DNA from: Lepas anatifera
Lineage: Eukaryota > Arthropoda > Thecostraca > Lepadidae
Assembly: GCA_034440635.1 (NCBI GenBank)
Contig: JAOTON010001351.1
Coordinates: forward strand, 461,501-525,500
Reading direction: 5' to 3'
DNA: 64,000 nt
Part shown: positions 10,394 through 20,718 of the stretch, in pieces
Numbering within the stretch: the stretch's first letter is position 1
Layout: every line of letters starts with the position of its first letter
Made by a program: the position numbers and the translations under genes
Notes under the pieces: model-generated
What the model was told of the DNA's origin: nothing
Seen by the model: only the letters and a program-made list of their open reading frames with translations
Database searches by the model: none

Positions 10394-11810
10394 TCAAGCC
10401 GCAAAACGCCTGCGGCATCGCGGCGATGACGTCACCACCGCAAAATGCCAGGCAACTTGAACGAGGGCTGAGTGTAAGCAGCCCATGGGCATTCGACGTG
10501 GGTAGTAAGTTTTCCCCAGGGCATAGAATGCACACAACCGACTCGAAGAATCGCTGAGCTTCAAGTTCCAAAAGGCGTGTTTAATGTCCAGCGATGATGC
10601 TACCTTCCACCCATGCAGGGAATAAATAAACTCATCGATTGTAGGAAAAGCAAACTGTTTTGGAACCAAAAAGCTTATTAATAGCCCTCATGTCCTGGAC
10701 TAAACGGTACTCATTCTTTCCCTTTGGGACCAAAATGACTGGCGAGTTCCATTCAGACGGTTCCCCTTCCTCAACGACCCCACAGCTCTGGAGTTGGTCC
10801 AGTTGGGTGCGCAGATGCTCCTCCCGGGCCCAAGGAACTGGGTACGGCTTCACAAATGTGGGATTTGCCCCGTCGCGAAGTTCAAGTTCCACTTCCTCCC
10901 CGTTATATGTCCCAATGTCAGTGTAACCACGTGAGAAAACTTCCGGAAAAGAACGAAGCAGGGTCGCCAGTTTGTCCCGCCCCTTACCACAAACATCACC
11001 AACATCGAATTCAGACAGGACTTCATGTGAGGTTTTACCCAAATATCTGCCATCATCGGCCGAAACGGCATTCACTTCAGCTGTGTCGCTGCCAGTGTCG
11101 GCTCCAGCGGGCTCAGGCTGTGACTTGTCCACCTGCTCCACTTGCTCCACATACCCCACAACACTGCGTCTGTGGACTGTAATCACACTGTCAGTTCTGT
11201 TGCACATGTAAACCGGTATTTCACTAGGGGCAAAGGGTATCAACAGAGAGTCACAAATTTCAAAGTTATTGGACTGCTGTCCTACAAAAAAATACTCTCT
11301 TCCACACGAGAGTGGCTGGTCCACCTTAACAGCCATGCAAACAGCGGAATGTGGTGGCACAGATACAGCTTTCTTAAGTCTTAATTTTAATTTGACATAT
11401 TTCTTGCTTGAACAGTTCAAAACGATGTTATGTTTTGATAGGAAGTCCCACCCCAGAACTAAGTCATGCAGCAAATCCTTTACGACAATAAACTGAGTAT
11501 TACGGGGCCCATTGGCACTATCGAAAATCTCCACATCCAAAAAGCACGTGCCTAGTGCATCCAATACGTGGCCAGATGCTAACATTAGCCGAGCAGGCGG
11601 TTCAAGTTCAACGTTTGGAGCAACAACACCAAGGACCCGGCTATCAATCAAAGACACCTGGCTTCCAGTGTCCATCAGTGCGTCACCCACAACGAAACCA
11701 TTGACATTTACCTTTGCGATGGGAAGGTTTACCACATGCCTCCCCGCCTGCCCGGTCGGCCGTTTGGGCAGTCCCTCTTCAAATGGCCAAAGCCGCGGCA
11801 CGACCAACAC
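10394..11810 (-). pseudogene. Gypsy pol: protease and first half of reverse transcriptase
   Basis: The pol frame is in the -1 register relative to gag and overlaps its end. Aspartic protease signature ALMDTGSQVSLID puts the catalytic Asp at about residue 47 from the first Met. The frame continues to reverse transcriptase (WNSPVILVPKG, YRLVQDMRAIN) and then shifts near 10632-10669 into a second frame carrying LDIKHAFWNLKL and RMPMGC. The 1.9-kb insertion starts there at 10468. Protease processes the polyprotein and the polymerase makes cDNA. A -1 ribosomal frameshift between gag and pol is typical of this family. Confidence 0.88.
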
Positions 11811-12718
11811 TGAGGGTCACGGCGTCTCTCCGGCTCCGGCTGTGTTGAACGGCGTCCATCCTCGTTACTCGAAGTGCTGGGCTCCCGGGCAGCAGCAGAG
11901 CGCCGTCCACTCCAGTGTCTGGCACCCCCTCCGCGGGAGCCACCTGGTGACCGTCCCGAAGACCACGACCGGCGACGCCCCTGCCAGCTGGTATGAGGCC
12001 GCGACCCGGCACGGCCGCCGGTGCGAGAGACTGCGCGCGCGTAGCGCTCTGGTGTAGTCGGTTCTTCGTCCTCAAACCTGTCGAACCTCCGATCCTGCTG
12101 TCGCCGTGAGCCCGGTGATGAGGACGAACGGTGACCGATGCGCCGAATCTCGCTGCTCACAGCGCCCCAAACCGCCCAATGCACAGTTGACGGGCGAGCT
12201 CCTTCCAAGCCGATGCTCTGCGTCACTATCTCCTCCCGTCTCAGCTCGTCTAATGCAGAGTCGAATGAGGTCGCGCCTTGTCGAGATAGGAGTAACTTCT
12301 CTTCTGAAGAAAGGCCAGTCACAAAATGACGGTAAAGTGCCGCCTGGTAAGCTGGTACTCACGTCTTCTTAATGTTACCATTCTGATCGAAAAACTCTGG
12401 GCAAGCACCGCGAACGAGATCCTTGATGGTCATTGCGTACTCCAACACTGGCTTGTCTCCCTTGACTGCGGCGCTGACCTGGGTCACTGCCAGCTCCGAG
12501 CGCTTTGAGCCAAATGCCGCTCTCAGCCGCGCGGCTGGATCCGACTGATCGCCGCCGGTTTCCAAAACCTGCAGGGCCAATCCGCGGCATCGCGCTGTAA
12601 TAACGCTTTGCAGCTGTTCCCCTCCGATTCCCCCTAACAGTGCGAGTCGCTCACACTGGCGAATAAAACCTTCCGGATCAGTTAATCCATCGAAAACCGG
12701 AAAATCACTCAGCGACAC
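11729..12718 (-). pseudogene. Gypsy gag with CCHC zinc knuckle; one in-frame TGA
   Basis: Gag begins at the ATG at 12718, about 80 bp after the primer binding site. The frame is interrupted by a single TGA at 12359-12361 and otherwise runs to 11729. The second half is Arg/Ser/Gly-rich and ends with a zinc knuckle CWSCRGFGHLKRDC (CX2CX4HX4C), the nucleocapsid motif that binds the element's RNA. The rest would form the capsid. The lone TGA could be decay or, less likely, a recoding site. Confidence 0.85.
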
Positions 12719-12795
12719 CTAAAGCGTTGCCGGAGGCGTAGTGATAGGCCCACTGGCTTGAGTATCCATTTCACTTCAATCGGTTTTCACTCACA

Positions 12796-12806
12796 CGCTG
12801 CCACCA
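12796..12806 (-). promoter_or_regulatory. Primer binding site, probably tRNA-Leu
   Basis: Immediately inside the 5' LTR the minus strand reads TGGTGGCAGCG. This is complementary to the 3' end (CGCTGCCACCA) that I recall for animal tRNA-Leu with CCA added. The tRNA assignment is from memory. Confidence 0.65.
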
Positions 12807-13027
12807 TGTCACCGTCCTGTCACTGACACCGCGACTTCAGACATGCAGTTCCTTGCTCAGCGTAACCTGTATTGCCGCCCTCCCCGGGCTCAGCACACCT
12901 CAGCGGTTCACAGCGCGCAACCGCAGGCAGAACACGTCACCAGCGGTCAAGGGCGCGCACAGGCACGCCCTCGGATGCGACAGGTCAACAATCAGAGGCG
13001 CACACAGGCACATCCACGGATGTGACA
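12807..13027 (-). repeat. 5' LTR of the gypsy element
   Basis: This 221-bp terminal repeat is the partner of 5738-5958. In element orientation it lies upstream of the primer binding site and would carry the promoter. Confidence 0.95.
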
Positions 13028-13343
13028 CATGTAGTGGTCTACTCAAGAGTCTGGATGGAGTGTTATATGACCCGGATTCCGACAAGTCGTTCTCATCCGC
13101 AAATTTGAATGGCGTGTTTCGGCCGTCACAAACAGCGCAACACCAAATGTTGCTCTCATAAGAGGAATCATCCACGCTCTGACAGTGAGGATGATACCAC
13201 TGGCCACATACATTGCAGTACAGTGCCCTAGCATCCCATCGCATACTGTTGTCGCATGTCCCGCACAACTGTACTGATTGGGAGTTCGCTAACATGGCCA
13301 CTTCTTGCAGACTTGACGCGGTCTGGGTTCGGCTCAGGTGCAT
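13028..13343 (-). CDS. CR1-like LINE N-terminal part with PHD finger
   Basis: The frame starts at an ATG at 13343. It encodes a zinc domain with Cys27-x2-Cys30, Cys43-x2-Cys46, His51, Cys54 and a final Cys pair at 68/69 and 72, the C4HC3 pattern of PHD fingers, which typically bind histone tails. PHD fingers are known in the N-terminal region of some CR1-like LINEs, where they may steer integration. The frame stops being LINE at 13028, where the gypsy target duplication starts. With the insertion and one CATGT set aside, the frame leads directly into the endonuclease segment ending at 5737. Confidence 0.8.
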
Positions 13344-13565
13344 AAGATTGTGTCAACAGAGCGATGACGAGATAGATCTTAACCTGTTTGAATCGGTGCG
13401 TTTTCCACTGGATGTCTTAATGGTTTCAGTTAACATACAATAGCTTGTTCCAAATGTTCTTCGTATTTCTTTCTTTCCGAATTCAAGTGAGCCTAGTTCA
13501 CATTTAATCACTGGTTGATGGACGGCAGTGATGCAAGTCTTCCGAAATACGGTAAAAATATAATT
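13344..13565. other. No gene seen between LINE 5' end and Penelope dimer
   Basis: This probably includes the LINE 5' UTR. No coding frame or RNA gene is recognised. Confidence 0.5.
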
Positions 13566-13579
13566 AAAAACAAGCACAT
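13566..13579. repeat. Target site duplication of the Penelope dimer, left copy
   Basis: AAAAACAAGCACAT is present here and at 23217-23230, flanking the whole 9.6-kb inverted dimer. Confidence 0.9.
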
Positions 13580-13587
13580 GAGTTACT

Positions 13588-13670
13588 AAGATGTCCCCTG
13601 GCCTCTCCCCTCGAATCCGGAAATGTAAAAAACGCTGAAGATTATATATTCGGGCACAGCCCTTCATCAG
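13588..13670 (-). repeat. Penelope terminal (pLTR-like) segment, left end
   Basis: On the minus strand this matches the segments at 17805-17870 and 23087-23170 (core GGATTCGAGGGGAGAGGCC). It includes CTGATGA, a 4-bp GGGC/GCCC hairpin and CGAA at 13640-13670. It is truncated before the part present at 23184-23216. Confidence 0.75.
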
Positions 13671-13750
13671 AATCGTGAAGTAAATATCAATAATTCTCAG
13701 TCCTAGTATAGCCAGACCTCGAATTGAGCTTCACACAAAAATGCCTTTTA

Positions 13751-14154
13751 CTGGGTGTCCTAACCAAGACGCAACGCGTCGCAAGGTGTTGCACGGCGTC
13801 GATCTGCCGCAACGACCGGGATTTTCGGTCAGGACACAAACGCACTGACGCAACGCGTCGCACGGCGTTGCAACGCGTCGCAGCAAAGTTGAACATGTCC
13901 AACTTTGACGCCGACGGTCTGCGTCGAAGCCATATCCTTGTTATTTGTTCTTGTTTTAGTATAACGTAATAATGTTTTTGAATAATTATTTAAATTGGAA
14001 TTCATGCTAAAAATCTTGAAACTGATGATTACCTTTTCTCCTAAATCTTCTTTAATAGTTCTTATGCAGCTGTTTTTTGTTGTTTGTCGTTTCCGTTGCT
14101 CGATGAACATTTCTCTGTCCAAACCTAAATTACCCTCTACTGCGACCCTTTCAG
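13751..14154. mobile_element. 404-bp MITE with TTA duplication, left arm only
   Basis: TTA at 13748-13750 and 14155-14157 brackets a 404-bp insert. The right arm keeps the empty site near 23006-23013 (TTCTAAAAGG on the plus strand). A 3-bp TTA duplication fits PIF/Harbinger-type elements. The left end is rich in ACGCAACGCGTCGC-type words. Confidence 0.8.
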
Positions 14155-14559
14155 TTAGAATGAATCGTTAAAAATAAGATTGGATGTCGTGACAACAACG
14201 ATATTGGTACCTCTAACCTAAAAGCAATGCCGACAATACGACAAACCTAGACCAGTATTTGTGACACACTTTTCTATTATTTCAGCCAAACACTAGCTTT
14301 TGATTAACAATGAAAAACTCGCTGAAGTACCTTAATCGGTTATTTGAATATTTCTGTTCTTCTTATTTACTTTTTCCGTCGACTGCAGCTAAAATGCTGA
14401 CCAAAAACTACCTATTTATCACTAGTAGACGTGATACTAGATCGGTGTAAAGACTGCATACTTTCCCCTTTAACATGATGCTATGTTTTTACAAACAAAA
14501 ACCTCCCTCGAATTATTTAGTTAAGATTGTTCCTAGTGGTCAAGGTCAACTTTTTTGTA

Positions 14560-15230
14560 ACTGATAAACCCATTTTCCACAGCCTGCTCCTCTGGCCCAA
14601 CATTAAGCGTCGAAGGAGTATACGTGTGGCTGCCAAAAAAACAAACATTATAAATTTTATATTATACTTATTCAACAACCCTAGCCCTTAGTATGTACCT
14701 CTTCAACAAATGAAACTTTTATAGCTAGTTAATGTGATCAATCATTGGTAAATACTTTTCCTCAGCCTGTACCTCTAGCCCAACATTAAGTGTCGAATGG
14801 GTATACGTCTAGCTGCAGAAAAGTATTATCAATAATTAGTTGCATATTTCAAAAACCCCAACCCCAGTACGTACCCCTAAAAACAAACCATCTCTTTGAG
14901 CTAGTTAATCTGATCAATCATTAATAAACCCTTTTTCCCAGCCTGTACCTCTGGCCCAACGTTAAGCGTTGAATGAGTATACATCTGGTTGCAGAAAAGC
15001 ACCATCAAAGATAAATTACCTAAAAAAACCTGAGCCTTACCTGTGACCTAAGGCCATCACTTTTGACTAGTTAAACTAATTCAACCATCATAGCCCTTTT
15101 TTCAGCCTGTAAATCGGGTCCAAAGTTACACGTCAAAAGCATATACGTCTAGCATCAATAACACTATCAATAATGTAAGGAAGTCCTACCCCAGAACACA
15201 TATACTTACGCTGATTCCTCCCTTACCTCT
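14560..15230 (-). repeat. About 180-bp tandem repeats, four units, Penelope 3' region (left)
   Basis: Four diverged units recur at roughly 165-180 bp spacing. Each carries CAGCCTGTACCTCTGGCCCA-like sequence followed by GTATACGT-like sequence. The same array appears inverted in the right arm. Confidence 0.8.
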
Positions 15231-15260
15231 TAAGCCACTGCTGTTAAGTGATAGCCTATC

Positions 15261-16133
15261 CTAGACCCGCATAATAGGCCAGGACGTTTCTTGTACGTTA
15301 TGGCTGGGATGACGATCCTGAATGATTATGGATTCGGCTATCTTTCTATCTGGATGATCACGTGCCCGATTAACTACTTTTAGCTCAAGTGGTTCTGATA
15401 TAGCCTGAGTGTCCTGTGCTGCATGTTTCTCGAGGAAATGATCTTCTAGAGGTGTGTTCCTAGTTTTATTTTTCGCGTCCCGCAAATGTTCGTTAAATCG
15501 CAATCGGACGGGCCTCATCGACTCCCCTACGTATTGAGCCCTGTTTTGATCCTGGTTACAAAGTCTACAGTCTATTTGATGCACTAAATTTTTCTGTGTG
15601 CAGTCGCCTTTAAAACCTGACTTGCATAAATGACACCTCTGACCCCCAGGACATTTTGCCTTAGAAATGGCCGAACTAATCAATGACGACTTAAGTTTCT
15701 TGTTATTCTTCCAGGCTATATGTACTTTCAGGTTAGATTTCTTTACGACCTTCTTTATTTTACAGAGTAGCTGTTCGTCTACGTACGGCAAAGTCAAGAA
15801 CCCATCATAAGAATCTGAGCCTTCTTTCTTTTTCTTGCACCTTCCGTTACCTGTCCTTGCTATTCTAACCTCCCTCAACAAACGCCTGAGAAGCCCTGCA
15901 TGATACCCATTTTGTAGAAGCAGATTCCAAATCTTATCTGCGCTTTTTCTCTCTTTTTCTGGGCCCGATGAGTTATCCATAGCCCTGTGGAACATGTTTC
16001 GGATAATATTGTGTTTCGCAGACGTGGGATGGGCAGATGTACTATGGAGGATGATTCCCGAGTTGGTTGGTTTGATGTAGAGCTCTGTCTCTATCTTAGT
16101 GTTTTGGCCGTGTGTTATAGACACCACTCCCAC
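15261..16133 (-). CDS. Penelope-like element: RT C-terminus and GIY-YIG endonuclease (left copy)
   Basis: The 290-residue minus-strand frame includes a Lys-rich linker, a Cys/His cluster (CPGGQRCHLCKSGFKGDC) and a GIY-YIG-type nuclease region (VHQIDCRLC, AQYVGESMRPVRLRFNEHL). This nuclease cuts target DNA during integration of Penelope-like elements. This copy of the nuclease is uninterrupted, unlike its partner at 19811-20687. It is out of frame with the polymerase segment at 16096-16350, where the two frames overlap. Confidence 0.88.
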   Translation of the reverse strand: MGVVSITHGQNTKIETELYIKPTNSGIILHSTSAHPTSAKHNIIRNMFHRAMDNSSGPEKERKSADKIWNLLLQNGYHAGLLRRLLREVRIARTGNGRCKKKKEGSDSYDGFLTLPYVDEQLLCKIKKVVKKSNLKVHIAWKNNKKLKSSLISSAISKAKCPGGQRCHLCKSGFKGDCTQKNLVHQIDCRLCNQDQNRAQYVGESMRPVRLRFNEHLRDAKNKTRNTPLEDHFLEKHAAQDTQAISEPLELKVVNRARDHPDRKIAESIIIQDRHPSHNVQETSWPIMRV

Positions 16134-17711
16134 TACCCGTGTGCTCCATGGTAAATTTTAGGTGTGGATGTCTACTGTTCATGTAGCTAAGGAAGTCATC
16201 CAAAGCTTCCTGCCCATGCGAGAAGATACCTGCATAATCGTCAATGCACCTTACCAAGAACTCTGGTTTGACAGGACATGTAGCTAACGTATTGGTTTCA
16301 AACATATCTAAGAACAGAATGGCCAAGGCAGGTGCACATGGATTCCGCATAGCTAACCTTAATTTTTGTCAGTAGTACTGATCCCAAAATGAGAAAACAT
16401 TGTCACTCAGACACTGGTCGAGAAGTTTAGAAATGTCGTCTTTGGTCAGGCCAAAAGTATCAATATTCTGTGAATGATTGTCTAGCTTTGCTTCTACCGC
16501 TTTGATAGCCTCAGGAACGGGTATGTTTCCATACAAATTGACAACGTCTATGCTGAAGAAAATAATACCTGCTGGTATGCCTTCTGATTGAGTGTGATTT
16601 GAGAGTTTCCTCAAAAAGTCTTTGGTATCCCAAATATGCGTAGGCACAAACTGGAGAAGTTGATTACGTATTCTCTCAAGCAAACAGGAATTTTTCTCTG
16701 TGGGCCCTCCACAGGCAGATATGACTGGTCTGAGAGGGACTAAAGGTTTATGATCCTTCAGTAAGCCATAAAATACGGGGGTTCTACTATGCGCGGGTGT
16801 AAATCTGTTACTGTCCTATCCGTCAGTTTTCCCCTCGCAACGCTTTTGAGCGTACGTTTGGTTTTGGCTTCCACATTCTGAACAGGATTCTTTCTTAACT
16901 TTTCATAGCTCTCCGGGTCATCTAAGATAGTGTTAACCTTGTTTATATAGGCATCTTTGTCTAGAATTACAAAACCCTTACATTTGTCGTTCTGTTTAAC
17001 TATGGCATTTTCGTTTTTTGCGAGTTCATGTACAAGATTACGTTGCTCAGCCGTTACGTTATGGGTAGCTACTCTGTGACTTTTATACGTACGCAGAAGA
17101 TCATCTTTGAGTTTTTGAAGGCTAGACTCTACGATCCTGTTCGAAGGTTCTGGAAACGTCTTACCGGGATCAGGAAATCTAAAGGAGAGGTTTGGAAGGC
17201 GACCTGCCCGCTGTTGGCGCACACCCCCATCAGGGTCGTCCGCCACAGAGTTGGTACCCGATGCTCCGCTGCCCAGCGCTCTTGGTGTTGCCCCGCCAGA
17301 TGATGATGATGACGTCGGAGCGGCAGGGTCGGCTGGCACGATGGTGGGAGCTCCGTCTGTGGCGTTCTCTGATGGTGTACGGGTGGCTCCACTTGGTCCT
17401 GAGATCTTGTCCTTCCAACGTTTGGCGTACGCGAGCCGTTCCACTCCTTTAGCTACGTCTAATAACACTTCTCTCGTAACGCACTGAGTCATGGCAAAGT
17501 TCGATCCTTTCGCTAAAACACCTATGCACGCTTCATTTATGCTCTGAGACGATAAGTTGTTCACTCTTTTCTTAGTTTCATCGTTCACTGACACATCTTG
17601 ACGTTGGCTGTTCCTACAGTTCTCTTGAAGTTGTCTAAACTTCCGAATAAGACGACGTCGGTTGTCAAAAATAGTTTGGTCAAAGACTTGATGGCACTTT
17701 CCAAAATACAT
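16096..17711 (-). pseudogene. Penelope-like reverse transcriptase (left copy), broken
   Basis: Three minus-strand frames make up the domain: 16758-17711 (N-terminal and linker region with an Ala/Ser/Pro-rich stretch), 16369-16683 (SIDVVNLYGNIP, motif A) and 16096-16350 (the catalytic box). Where the right copy has YIDD the left has CIDD, a substitution expected to impair catalysis. A TGA has replaced CGA near 16365. The N-terminus is truncated at about 17784, where the copy meets its inverted partner. Confidence 0.88.
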
Positions 17712-17784
17712 AATCGAAACGATTCTGATCTAAAAATGTACGAAGGAGTTCAAAATTATGTGGTCGTTCACGCTCTAAAAAGTG

Positions 17785-18159
17785 TTTTTTACATTTTTAA
17801 TTTTCAGTGTTTTTTACATTTCCGGATTCGAGGGGAGAGGCCAGGGAACATCTTAGCAACTCATCATCATGCTCCTCGCCGCAGCACTTCAAAACTTATC
17901 AACGTTTGAATCCAACATTGGCCGTCAAAGAGTGCTGGCAGAAAGTTTGAGAAACCCCGAAAAACTAGCCAAGACAATTCTTCGTATTGAGTTCCTTACT
18001 GCTTGCCGAAGAGAATGCTTAGTTCCTCGTTTCATCCAAGATTCGTTAAGACCAGTGACAGCGATTTTTAACAACAATGATCGGATTCAAGCTCGTTCTA
18101 CTTACTTTGCAAAGACAATTTTGAATGAAGCTATCTCGGAGTCCTTTAGGACGAAGGCT
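17785..18159 (+). mobile_element. Dimer centre: 5' terminal segment and N-terminus of the right Penelope copy
   Basis: This stretch is unique to the right copy. It holds a pLTR-like segment (about 17805-17908) that is repeated directly at the right end (23110-23216). The ATG at 17869 opens a frame of 101 codons (LLAAALQNLSTFES...) that ends at 18174 through a slip in a run of seven T. Confidence 0.75.
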
Positions 18160-19757
18160 TTTTTTAGAGCGTGAACGATCACGGAATTTTGAACTCCTTC
18201 GTACATTTTTAGATCAGAATCGGTTTCGATTATGTATTCCGAAAGTGCCATCAAGTCTTTGACCAAACCATTTTTGACAACCGACGCCGTCTTATTCGGA
18301 AGTTTAGACAACTTCAATAGAACTGTAGGAACAGCCAACGTCAAGATGTGTCAGTGAAAGATGAAACTAAGAAAAGGGTGAACAACTTATCGTCTCAGGG
18401 CATAAATGAAGCGTGCATAGGTGTTTTAGCGAGAGGATCGAACTTTGCCATGACTCAGTGCGTTACGAGAGAAGTGTTATTAGACGTAGCTAAAGGAGTG
18501 GAACGGCTCGCGTACGCCAAACGTTGGAAGGACAAGATCTCAGGACCAAGTGGAGCCACCCGTACACTATCAGAGAACGCCACTGACGGAGCTCCCACCA
18601 TCGTGCCAGCCGACCCTGCCGCTCCGACGTCATCATCATCATCTTGCGGGGCAACACCAAGAGCGCTGGGCAGCGGAGCATCGGGTACCAACTCTGTGGC
18701 GGACGACCCTGATGGGGGTGTGCGCCAACAGCGGGCAGGGCGCCTTCCAAACCTCTCCTTTAGATTTCCTGATACCGGTAAGACGTTTCCAGAACCTTCG
18801 AACAGGATCGTAGAGTCTAGCCTTCAAAAACTCAAAGATGATCTTCTGCGTACGTATAAAAGTCACAGAGTAGCTACCCATAATGTAACGGCTGAGCAAC
18901 GTAATCTTGTACATGAACTCGCAAAAAACGAAAATGCCATAGTTAAACAGAGCGACAAATGTAAGGGTTTTGTAATTCTAGACAAAGATGCCTATATAAA
19001 CAAGGTTAACACTATCTTAGATGACCCGGAGAGCTATGAAAAGTTAAGAAAGAATCCTGTTCAGAATGTGGAAGCCAAAACCAAACGTACGCTCAAAAGC
19101 GTTGCGAGGGGAAAACTGCCGGATAGGACAGTAACAGATCTAACCCCCGCGCATAGTAGAACCTCCGTATTTTATGGCTTACTGAAGGATCATAAACCTT
19201 TAGTCCCTCTCAGACCAGTCATATCTGCCTGTGGAGGGCCCACAGGGAAAACTTCCTGTTTGCTTGAGAGAATACGTAATCAACTTCTCCAGTTTGTGCC
19301 TACGCATATTTGGGATACCAAAGACTTTTTGAGGAGACTCTCAAATCACACTCAATCAGAAGGCATACCAGCAGGTATTATTTTCTTCAGCATAGACGTT
19401 GTCAATTTGTATGGAAACATACCCGTTCCTGAGGCTATCAAAGCGGTAGAAGCAAAGCTAGACAATCATTCACAGAATATTGATACTTTTGGCCTGACCA
19501 AAGACGACATTTCTAAACTTCTCGACCAGTGTCTGAGTGACAATGTTTTCTCATTTGGGGATCAGTACTACCGACAAAAATTAGGGTTAGCTATGGGGAA
19601 TCCATGTGCACCTGCCTTGGCCATTCTGTTCTTAGATATGTTTGAAACCAATACGTTAGCTACATGTCCTGTCAAACCAGAGTTCTTGGTAAGGTACATT
19701 GACGATTATGCAGGTATCTTCTCGCATGGGCAGGAAGCTTTGGATGACTTCCCTTAG
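17869..19757 (+). pseudogene. Penelope-like N-terminus and reverse transcriptase (right copy), broken
   Basis: The coding region starts at 17869, shifts at a T run near 18163, has a TAG at about 18319, and is then open from 18348 to 19757 (469 codons). That frame contains the N-terminal domain, SIDVVNLYGNIP (motif A), AMGNPCAPALAIL and YIDDYAGIF (catalytic, about residues 450-453). One inserted C near 19752 closes it. The polymerase reverse-transcribes the element's RNA at the nick made by its GIY-YIG nuclease. Catalytic residues are intact here. Confidence 0.9.
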
Positions 19758-19810
19758 CTACATGAACAGTAGACATCCACACCTAAAATTTACCATGGAG
19801 CACACGGGTA

Positions 19811-20687
19811 GTGGGAGTGAGGTGCCCTATAACACACGGCCAAAACACTAAGATAGAGACAGAGCTCTACATCAAACCAACCAACTCGGGAATCATCCTC
19901 CATAGTACATCTGCCCATCCCACGTCTGCGAAACACAATATTATCCGAAACATGTTCCCTAGGGCTATGGATAACTCATCGGGCCCAGAGAAAGAGAGAA
20001 AAAGCGCAGATAAGATTTGGAATCTGCATCTAAAAAATGAGTATCATGCAGGGCTTCTCAGGCGTTTGTTGAGGGAGGTTAGACTAGCTAGGACAGGTAG
20101 CGGAAGGTGCAAGAAAAAGAAAGAAGGCTCAGATTCTTATGATGGGTTCTTGACTTTGCCGTACGTAGACGAACAGCTACTCTGTAAAATAAAAAAGGTC
20201 GTGAAGAAATCTAACCTGAAAGTACATATAGCCTGGAAGAATAACAAGAAACTTAAGTCGTCATTGGTTAGGTCGGCCATTTCTAAGCCAAAATGTCCTG
20301 GGGGTCAGAGGTGTCATTTATGCAAGTCAGGTTTTAAAGGCGACTGCACATAGAAAAATTTAGTGTATCAAATAGACTGTAGACTGTGTAACCAGGATCA
20401 AAACAGGGCTCAATACGTAGGGGGAGTCGATGAGGCCCGTCGGATTGCGATTTAACGAACATTTGCGGGACGCGAAAAATAAAACTAGGAACACACCTCT
20501 AGAAGATCATTTCCTCGAGAAACATGCAGCACAGGACACTCAGGCTATATCAGAACCACTTGAGCTAAAAGTAGTTCATCGGGCACGTGATCATCCAGAT
20601 AGAAAGATAGCCGAATCCATAATCATTCAGGATCGTCATCCCAGCCATAACGCACAAGAAACGTCCTGGCCTATTATGCGGGTCTAG
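19811..20687 (+). pseudogene. Penelope-like GIY-YIG endonuclease (right copy), broken
   Basis: This is the counterpart of 15261-16133. It is interrupted by a TAG at about 20351 (CAG in the left copy) and by one extra G near 20425, then open again from 20430 to 20687. The Cys/His cluster and the nuclease C-terminus are well preserved. Confidence 0.88.
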
Positions 20688-20718
20688 GATAGGCTATCAC
20701 TTAACAGCAGTGGCTTAA

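Larger units (their letters stand above)
8572..10468. mobile_element. 1.9-kb insertion splitting the gypsy reverse transcriptase
   Basis: The 11-bp word TGAGTGTAAGC stands at 8561-8571 and again at 10469-10479. Removing one copy and the 1,897 bp between brings the reverse transcriptase reading frames on both sides together. The insert has no long coding frame. Its ends (CAAGGCCCT... and ...GAACGAGGGC) show no convincing inverted repeat, so I cannot assign a class. Two smaller inverted-repeat elements sit inside it (9305-9593 and 9598-10021); the rest (8572-9300, 10080-10468) is AT-rich and unrecognised. Confidence 0.8.
5738..13027 (-). mobile_element. Ty3/gypsy-type LTR retrotransposon, complete outline
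   Basis: The element has two 221-bp LTRs (5738-5958 and 12807-13027) that begin TGTCAC and end GTGACA and differ at only two positions by my reading. It has a 5-bp target duplication (CATGT), a primer binding site next to the right LTR and a purine tract next to the left LTR. Coding order on the minus strand is gag, protease, reverse transcriptase, RNase H, integrase, as in Ty3/gypsy. I see no envelope gene. A 1.9-kb insertion (8572-10468) and several frame breaks make this copy non-autonomous. The near-identical LTRs imply a recent insertion. Confidence 0.95.

Noticed and set aside
12359..12361. Programmed stop readthrough in gypsy gag
   Set aside because: One TGA in one copy, with no visible downstream readthrough structure and other breaks in the element; simple mutation is more likely.
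5738..13027. Envelope gene in the gypsy element (errantivirus-like)
   Set aside because: Between the integrase C-terminus (6094) and the 3' LTR there are only about 110 bp before the purine tract.
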